Shown here one piece after another: positions 57,901 through 64,000 of a stretch of DNA of 64,000 bases (its first letter is position 1; every line of letters starts with the position of its first letter). The position numbers were made by a program, and so were the translations under genes. The notes beneath the pieces are model-generated. The model searched no databases and was not told the origin of the DNA. It worked only from the letters and a program-made list of their open reading frames with translations. The DNA lies in assembly GCA_018340375.1 (NCBI GenBank), contig JAFFJZ010000014.1, positions 4,092,001-4,156,000 of the forward strand. The letters run 5' to 3'. Source of the stretch: Gonatopus flavifemur (taxonomy: Eukaryota; Arthropoda; Insecta; Hymenoptera; Dryinidae).

Positions 57901-59737
57901 AGAATATTATTTTCACTTGTTTCTGAAATACACTGGGAATATCAGGGAAACATGGAAGAGTATAAATCAAATAGTAGGTAGAAACAAGAAAACCTCAAAT
58001 TGTGAAAGTATTGTAAATACTTTCGCGACAGAAGACCTCAATGATCTTGGGAATAGGTTTTCACGTGAATTCCAAGACAAAGTAAGAGATATAAGAAAAA
58101 ATTTTATAGATACTGATGCACGAAATGAGACAGGATTGTCATATAATCAAGGGATAAGTGAAAGATTAGTTAGTTTCAACTTAAAAAGAATAACTGAATG
58201 CGATATAAAAAATATTGTAAATAATATGAAAACGAAATGTGCTCCTGGAAAAGATGGAATCAGAATGTTAGATCTGAAGAACAATCTTGAAGTTCTCAGT
58301 ACCATCCTCATTCACCTATGTAACTGCATCATTGGCACAGGGATAACACCTGAAAAAATGAAAACTGTTATCCTAACACCGATATATAAAAACGGAAAGA
58401 GAAATGATATGAATAATTACAGACCGATAGGTTGCTTAAATTCCTTAATGAAAATAATAGAACAATATATGAGTCAAGAAGTGAGTAAATATTGCATGAA
58501 TCATCAACTATTGAGTGAACAACAATTTGGATTCGTACCAGGAAAATCTACAACTATGCTTCTTGAAAAATTCATTGATGAAGCGAATCAAAAAATCGAT
58601 GAATTCAAGTACACAATATCGGTGTACTTGGATCTATCGTCTGGTTTTGATACTATAGATCATACAATACTATTGAAAAAATTAGAGAAGATAGGAATTG
58701 GGGGAAAACTACATCGATGGTTCAGAGATTATTTGTATAATAGGTTAACTCAAGTGAAGATTGGGAAATATATGAGTAATTACCAAGTGCAGGAATATGG
58801 TGTGTTTCAAGGAGCCATTCTATCTCCGATTCTGTTTAATATATATGTCCATGATCTCTCACAGTTGAAGTTATATTCAACGCCATACATCTATGCGGAT
58901 GATGTAGCCATGCAATTCGCGCAGATGGATCTGAAGAAAGGGATTGAATTAGTTCAAAAAGACTCGAATACAATATGTAAATATTCATATAAGAACAAAT
59001 TAGTAATTCATGCTGGAAAAACGCAAGTTAGCACGTTATGTAGTGGTAGAATAGATTATAACTTGCAGCGAGAGAGTAATAAGTTGAAAGTACATACTTA
59101 TAAATGTTTGCGAAATAACAGATGTGCGAATTGCACAAGTTTGGAATACTCTAAAACTGTGAAGTACTGAGGAATGTGGATTGATTCAAATCTGAAATGG
59201 AGCTCACACATCGACAATCTGTGTAACAAACTCAGAGCGATCCTGAGCGAAATATACCACATTAAACATCTTCTTCCCGTAGCTGCTAAAAAAACTTTGT
59301 GACACGCTTTAGTCGAATCGCATTTGAGGTATGGAATAACGATCTATACCAGAGCTCCAGAGTATCTTCAAATGAGAATAAAAGTATTAACCAATAGAAT
59401 AATCAAAATCATGTTTGAGGGAGAGGATATGAAAAAATTGGGAATAATGAATTTTGAACAATTGACTCTATATGTAACTGTTATGAGGTATTATTATGTT
59501 GGAGAATATAGACAGAAACGATACTCAGAAGTATACAATATGAGAGAAAGTAGTTATGTGTACATAACAACTAATTTTAACACTTATTTTGGGAAAGCAA
59601 AAAATTCGCATTACTTACCAAATCTATTTAATGATTTACTTGATGAAATTGAAGGCTTTGACAAGATACCTTCTTATTCACATCTGAAACGAGAGATGTA
59701 AGAATATGTTTCCAATGAAATTTGGCAATAATAAAAA
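54934..59737 (+). pseudogene. LINE2 ORF2, endonuclease-reverse transcriptase, split by foldback B
   Basis: Start ATG 54934 (MTREDLEITLENNVFILDNV) aligns with the LINE1 start. Coding stops at Ile 55009-55011 and resumes at Tyr 56867 after the foldback: LDLKNI-YIGNNKKINVLHIN. Endonuclease: GGGIIVFYKKNLERV, LIIIGDMNINILDNN, STCIDHIVTNI. Reverse transcriptase: CAPGKDGIRMLDLKNN, LTPIYKNGKRNDMNNYRPIG, FGFVPGKSTTMLLEKFIDEA, VYLDLSSGFDTIDHTIL, QGAILSPILFNIYVHDL, and YADD intact at 58892-58903. Stops at TGA 59168-59170, TGA 59300-59302 and TAA 59699-59701. No frameshift in the 2.8 kb after the insertion, so decay is modest. Confidence 0.9.
55010..56866. mobile_element. Foldback transposon copy B, with TA target duplication
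   Basis: Element 55012-56864 (1853 bp), CAGGGTGATTCGAAATTCCC at the left and its inverse at the right. Arms of about 745 bp match copy A at 24 kb closely. The central spacer (about 55765-56115) is some 350 bp longer than in copy A and not palindromic. Flanking TA at 55010-55011 and 56865-56866: removing the element and one TA rejoins LINE2 ORF2 in frame. No coding capacity. Confidence 0.95.
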
Positions 59738-60393
59738 ATGTAATAAAAAATGAGAATGTGGACACTAGTTTTTTCGGAATGAAAACACTAATTTTTCGAA
59801 TGTAAACATGTCTTTCAGTTTATGAAATGTGAGAGGAAACAACGGGTCCAGTATAACACTCGCGAATATGTATGTAACGACACAGTATTGAGATGTAAAA
59901 TTGAAATAGATCTTCTCATTTCAATATTTCACTCTGTGATTGTTCCGCGCGGTAATGACGTTTAGAAACATAACGAAATAGAAATTGTATACAACAGAAT
60001 CACACGCGGAGAATGGATATGAGGATGACAGGTGGATGTAAACAAACATGATTATGATTTGAAATGAAATCAAACTATATACACTCAATACAGAATGAAG
60101 GTAAATCCACATACCTGATGTATGTCAGAGTAGATGGAGCGTTTTCGATGCGAATTTTCATTGGTACCTCGAAGAACAAGATGCGGAAATTATTCACATG
60201 AGACCATATATAATCAAAAATGAGATCATCTTGATAATGTGCTATCCAAATGACTTAAGAATGTAAAATGAGATGAAATCTATTATTGAAAAGTAGAACT
60301 ACTTCCAATGTATATGTGGAATTATAGCATACGAATAATTAAGTGAGACGTATTAATTTGTAATAATGTAATAATGTGAGACGTATTACTCTA

Positions 60394-60648
60394 ATATGTA
60401 TGTATGTATGTATGTATGTATGCATGTATGCATGTATGCATGTATGCATGTATGCATGTATGCATGTATGCATGTATGCATGTATGTATGTATGTATGTA
60501 TGTATGTATGTATGTATGTAGGTATGTATGTACGTACGTACGTACGTACGTACGTACGTACATACATACATACATACATGCGTACGTACATACATGCGTA
60601 CATACATACATACATACATACGTACATGCGTACATACATACTTACATC
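60394..60648. repeat. Strand-switching tetranucleotide microsatellite
   Basis: Starts as (TATG)n with TATGCATG variants at the LINE2 3' end, passes through (TACG)n at about 60529-60560, and continues as (TACA)n to 60648. The second half is the inverse of the first, so the tract can fold on itself. Frames across it are artefacts. Confidence 0.92.
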
Positions 60649-60828
60649 GATATTATAGGATATCCAAAACAAATTATAGTATATTCTGATAATATTCGGA
60701 TTTCAAGATGAAGGGTTGTAGTCACAGAACGGCAGAGAATGAATATAGGAACCGCCTCGATTAAAATCTCAGAGGAACCTATCAAGTCACCAGATTGAGC
60801 GGAAGGCATTTCGTTGTTGATGGGGGTA

Positions 60829-60953
60829 GGTTTGAGGAGGCTGTAATATGGAAGAAGGTCGAGACTGCGAATAGAATTGCTTCATCTGCTCCAAGTTACG
60901 AGCAGAAGCAGGAGAAGGAAGAGAAGAAGGTTGAGGAAAACAAAGCAGATGGA
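60829..60953 (+). CDS. Candidate internal exon, unknown host-type protein
   Basis: Not recognised. Between an acceptor-like ...GGGGGTAG and a donor-like GTAAGAT lies a 125-base open stretch reading RFEEAVIWKKVETANRIASS and ending in a Lys/Glu-rich tail EKEEKKVEENKADG. Codon choice is less AT-ending than the surrounding sequence. It is short, no other exon was found, and the acceptor lacks a strong pyrimidine tract, so this is a weak call. Confidence 0.25.
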
Positions 60954-61745
60954 GTAAGATATATATCAGTTGATAATTCTATAAGCAAATATTATGAAAT
61001 ATATCAAATGTTGATATATGTATGTTTTAACATCTATACAGCACGAAAGTTCCTGCTATGTGAATATGAAATCATTTCAACCCATTAACGCTCAAAAGTG
61101 CAAAAATTTTCGTCCATTTTCAAGCTCTAATTTCATTGACTAATGCTTAGGGAATTTTCATCAAATTATGTATTCCTTGTGTATCCTTTCGTGCTCTTTG
61201 CGAATCTCAATCAGAATTTGAGATATTTCACATACAAATTCAATATGACGTTTTCAATCCAAGAAAACGTGAAAAATTGAACGTTATTTTTTTTGAATCC
61301 ACGTTTTCATGTCGATGAAGTGTAGAGAGTAACGAAAGAGCTAAACTATCGGTGCATAAAATAGTTGGACTGACAATATCTACTATGATGTACAATGGTA
61401 CAAAAATTGAGATGGCGGCCAGGATATGGCATAGATGGCGGCATTCAAACACGATTCAATTCACTCAATTAATTTTCACGATTCGGAAGTTGAATACATT
61501 TCTGAATATATTAGTTATTGATACGATTTATAATATATTTGGTGTGATATTCGAAATAGCTTCATCCACTTTTATGTACAGGTGAGGTGAGAGGTACATA
61601 TTTTCATCCATGCATGTTATCTCCATTATATGCATCAAAAACGTTCATATTTTCTTTGCTCTGAATTATTACCAGCTATATGTTGCGCACAATATCGAGT
61701 CTTCCTTTACATAGTTAATTATACATATATATTCAATCTGTCACT
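60954..61745. other. No gene recognised
   Basis: AT-rich sequence with no motif-bearing frame. Confidence 0.55.
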
Positions 61746-63741
61746 TAGAATATCTCGAACACGAATAGATTCAGAAGAAAATGTTCCAGGGAAATAATGT
61801 AAGAATCTGAGGGGGACATCCGATGGTGAATTCGGCTTTGACCTCAGATCCCACTTCCGAGGTCAACTCATGTTTTTTGAATGGAATCCCCTATTTTTCA
61901 CTACCGGTTCAGATTCTACGCTAAAAACTAAGGAACTTTTGTCTCGAACGTTTTTTCGAAATCCCCATAGATGGCGCCCTAATTGATGAGAAAATGAGAA
62001 TTCTCAAACCCTCGGATTGTATTCTGTCTAACATAATGCTCAACTCTTGAGTGTTCCTCATCTCCCGGGAATTGCCGTCGGTTGTGTTTTGTTTTGGTTT
62101 TGTCCTTGGAAATTGTTATTATTTTGATTCACGTGTGAATACCTTAGGAATTCAGCATTCCCAAACTGCTCAGTCCCCTGTTATCATTTGGAGGAAACAC
62201 ATTTCCAAATATCATGTTTGATTACGCCCCAAACGATATTGTTGACGTTTTGTTGTGTCTTGGTGAAGCGCGGGGAAATTATGTTGGAGCTGTGAGAACG
62301 TTTCAACGTCGTTTTCCTGATCGGAGGTGTCCAAATCGCATCACGATCCGATTTCTTGAACAACGTGCTCGTCAAGGTCTCCTCAAACGACAGAGGAACA
62401 AGAGAGTTTATGCGGATGACAATGATCCTGATGTAAGATCGCTGGCTGTGCTGGCATTAATTCATATTAATCCCCATATCAGTCTCCGGGATATTGAGGA
62501 AATGACCGGGATTCCTCGATTCACAGCTCAGCGTATCTTGAAATCGTTGGATTATCATCCGTACCATATCACTCTGGTGCAATCTCTAACAGCTGAGGAT
62601 TTCATAACAAGAACTTCTGCACGTGGGCCCAACGGAGAATTGAAGAAGATCCTACTTTCTCTCATCACGTTATGTTCTCTGATGAGGCAATATTCCACAA
62701 TGTTGGAATTCTCAATAGGCACAATTGCCATTATTGAAGTGCTCAGAATCCTTACTGGGTCCGTACAATTATTCATCAACACCGTTGGAGTGTGAACGTT
62801 TAGTGCGGAATTGTAGATTCCAGGATCATAGGGCCGTATTTTCTTGAAAGAAACCTGACTGGCGCGGAGTATCTTCGTTTTTCGCATTTTGAACTCCCTG
62901 CTCATATGGAAGACGTAAGTCTTGACGTGAGATCAAGGATGTGGTTCCAACAGGATGGAGCACCTCCTCATTACATGTGAATTGTTCGAAAATTTGTGGA
63001 CGAGAAGTTTCCCAGAAGGTGGATTGGCCGTGGAGGACCTGTGCGATGGCCACCTAGGTCGCCAGATCTGACGTCGCCTGATTTTTTCTTGTGGGGTGAC
63101 ATAGACAATGTTGTATTCCGTCAACGTCTAACAATACGTGATGCCATGAAAGATCAAATAAGGAGAGCATGCACAGCAATAACACCTGCTACGTTGCAAG
63201 CAACTGTAGAAAACTTTCATAAAAGAATTGCGCTTTGTCAAAGGCAAAACGGCGATCATTTTGAACATCTTTTGAATGCCCAATGCGTCCCCGAAGATAC
63301 ACCTCCAGTTCAGACAATCGGCCCTTTTCAGGGCCACAATGATGTGTAAAGTCCGACCGCGCAACCTCCTCGTGGTGCGTATTGGGTAACGCTGATGCCG
63401 ACGGCAATTTCCGGGAGATGAGAAACACTCAAGAGTTGAGCATTATGTTAGACAGAATACAATCCGAGGGTTTGAGAATTCTCATTTTCTCATCAATTAG
63501 AGCGTCATCTATAGGGACTTCGGAAAAACGTTCGAGACGAAAGTTCCTCGGTTTTTAGCGTAGAATCTAAACCAGTAGTGAAAAATAGGGGATTCCATTC
63601 AAAAAACATGAGTTGACCTCAGAATGACCTTGGAAGTGGGATCTGAGGTCAAAGCCAAGTTCACTTTCGGATGTCTCCCTCATATTCTTACAGTTTTTTC
63701 CCGAAACATTTTCTTCTGAATGTATTCGTTTCCAAGATATT
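61746..63741 (+). mobile_element. IS630/Tc1-mariner-type transposon with 345-bp inverted ends
   Basis: The left arm (61746 to about 62085) and right arm (about 63400-63741) are inverse copies: shared text includes GATTCAGAAGAAAATGTT, GAATGGAATCCCCTATTTTT, CTCATTTTCTCATCAATTA-type, ATTGTATTCTGTCTAACATAATG-type and GGAATTGCCGTCGG. A single transposase lies between the arms. Outer boundaries are uncertain by some bases because the flanks are also repetitive; a target duplication could not be fixed. Confidence 0.75.
62214..63349 (+). pseudogene. Transposase with DUF4817-like N-terminus and DDE domain
   Basis: ATG 62214 opens MFDYAPNDIVDVLLCLGEAR and RTFQRRFPDRRCPNRITIRF, a DUF4817-like DNA-binding helix-turn-helix, followed by a second one (HISLRDIEEMTGIPRFTAQR). 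A frameshift near 62665 leads to VMFSDEAIFHNVGILN (first Asp), RTIIHQHRWSVNV, then WFQQDGAPPHY (second Asp) and PPRSPDLTSPDFFLWG (third Asp). Stops at about 62734 (TGA) and 62801 (TAG) fall at usual Trp positions, and TGA near 62978 follows PHYM. The end reads RRACTAITPATLQATVENFH and closes at 63349. The motif set is that of IS630-Tc1-mariner transposases common in insects. Confidence 0.85.
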
Positions 63742-63756
63742 TTAATTTTTATATCG

Positions 63757-64000
63757 AAATGACTCCAAGACGAGGAGTTTTGGAGGAAAATGTTCCCGAC
63801 AAAAGTTGTGAGATTCCGAGGGGGACATCTGATGGTGACCTTGGCTTTGGCCTCGGATCTCAACTTCAAGGTCATTCAGAGGTCAACTTTTGTTTCTTAG
63901 ACGGAATCCCCTATTTTTGAGTGCAGATTCAGATTTGACGTTGGACAACAAGAAACTTTTTCCCGAATCATTTTTCCGAATTCAGCACAGATGGCACTCT
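63757..64000 (+). repeat. Third copy of the terminal unit of the preceding transposon
   Basis: GGAAAATGTTCCCGAC, GAGGGGGACATCTGATGGTG, GACGGAATCCCCTATTTTT and CACAGATGGCACTCT parallel the left arm at 61770-61985 in the same orientation, with many substitutions. It runs off the window end, so it may be the start of another copy or part of a tandem terminal block. Confidence 0.75.

Larger units (their letters stand above)
53596..60393 (+). mobile_element. LINE2: PHD-ORF1 non-LTR retrotransposon in (TATG)n
   Basis: Homologue of LINE1, opposite strand. 5' end GGCCGATG at 53596 directly after TATGTATGTATG; ORF1 53813-54665; ORF2 54934-59737 split by foldback copy B; about 650 bp of 3' untranslated region; then ATATGTATGTATG. 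The proteins are similar to LINE1 but the 3' untranslated regions do not align, so these are separate subfamilies. Confidence 0.8.

Overview
The window is repeat-dominated eukaryotic DNA, AT-rich, with no bacterial-style operons and no complete host gene that I can defend. The mix of elements (BEL/Pao integrase, DD34D mariners, Transib, hAT, an R1-clade LINE, a LINE with a PHD-finger ORF1, a Penelope-like fragment) points to an arthropod, most likely an insect; I cannot name the species. Nearly every recognisable coding region is a broken transposable element.

Layout. 0-3.1 kb: 3' end of a BEL/Pao element carrying a non-autonomous hAT insertion with an 8-bp target duplication. 3.2-6.2 kb: a possible host-type exon, a 121-bp tandem array, a 15-base motif present four times, and nested foldback elements. 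6.7-9.8 kb: mariner copy 1 abutting the C-terminal half of a hAT transposase. 11.5-13.1 kb: a cluster of hairpin MITEs. 13.2-17.6 kb: two decayed Transib (RAG1-related) transposases, head to head. 17.7-18.7 kb: a 162-bp tandem array. 19.7-21.0 kb: mariner copy 2 with both inverted ends. 21.1-25.4 kb: degenerate repeats, a 0.5-kb foldback and a 1.5-kb near-perfect palindrome. 25.8-33.2 kb: LINE3, interrupted by a 661-bp insertion (5-bp target duplication), by a Penelope-like fragment with hammerhead-like motifs (12-bp target duplication), and by an unidentified ~1.9-kb segment. 33.3-38.3 kb: dispersed repeats and another foldback. 38.35-41.85 kb: R1-clade LINE on the minus strand in triplet microsatellite.

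41.9-60.6 kb is the most structured part. LINE1 (minus) and LINE2 (plus) belong to one PHD-ORF1 family, and each lies in (TATG)n microsatellite read on its own sense strand. Between them lie a small R1-clade 3' fragment in (ACAT)n and a 5.6-kb DNA transposon. That transposon has roughly 0.5-kb inverted ends and a DDE-type transposase that I recognise as a widespread but unnamed family; mariner copy 3 is inserted in it. LINE2 ORF2 is split by a second copy of the 1.5-kb palindrome family. Collapsing one TA restores the reading frame exactly, which fixes that family's target duplication as TA.

61.7-64 kb: a 2-kb IS630/Tc1-mariner-type element with a DUF4817-like N-terminus and 345-bp inverted ends, followed by a third copy of its terminal unit. 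The genes do not form a pathway. The window records successive nested insertions, and several target duplications allow them to be put in order.
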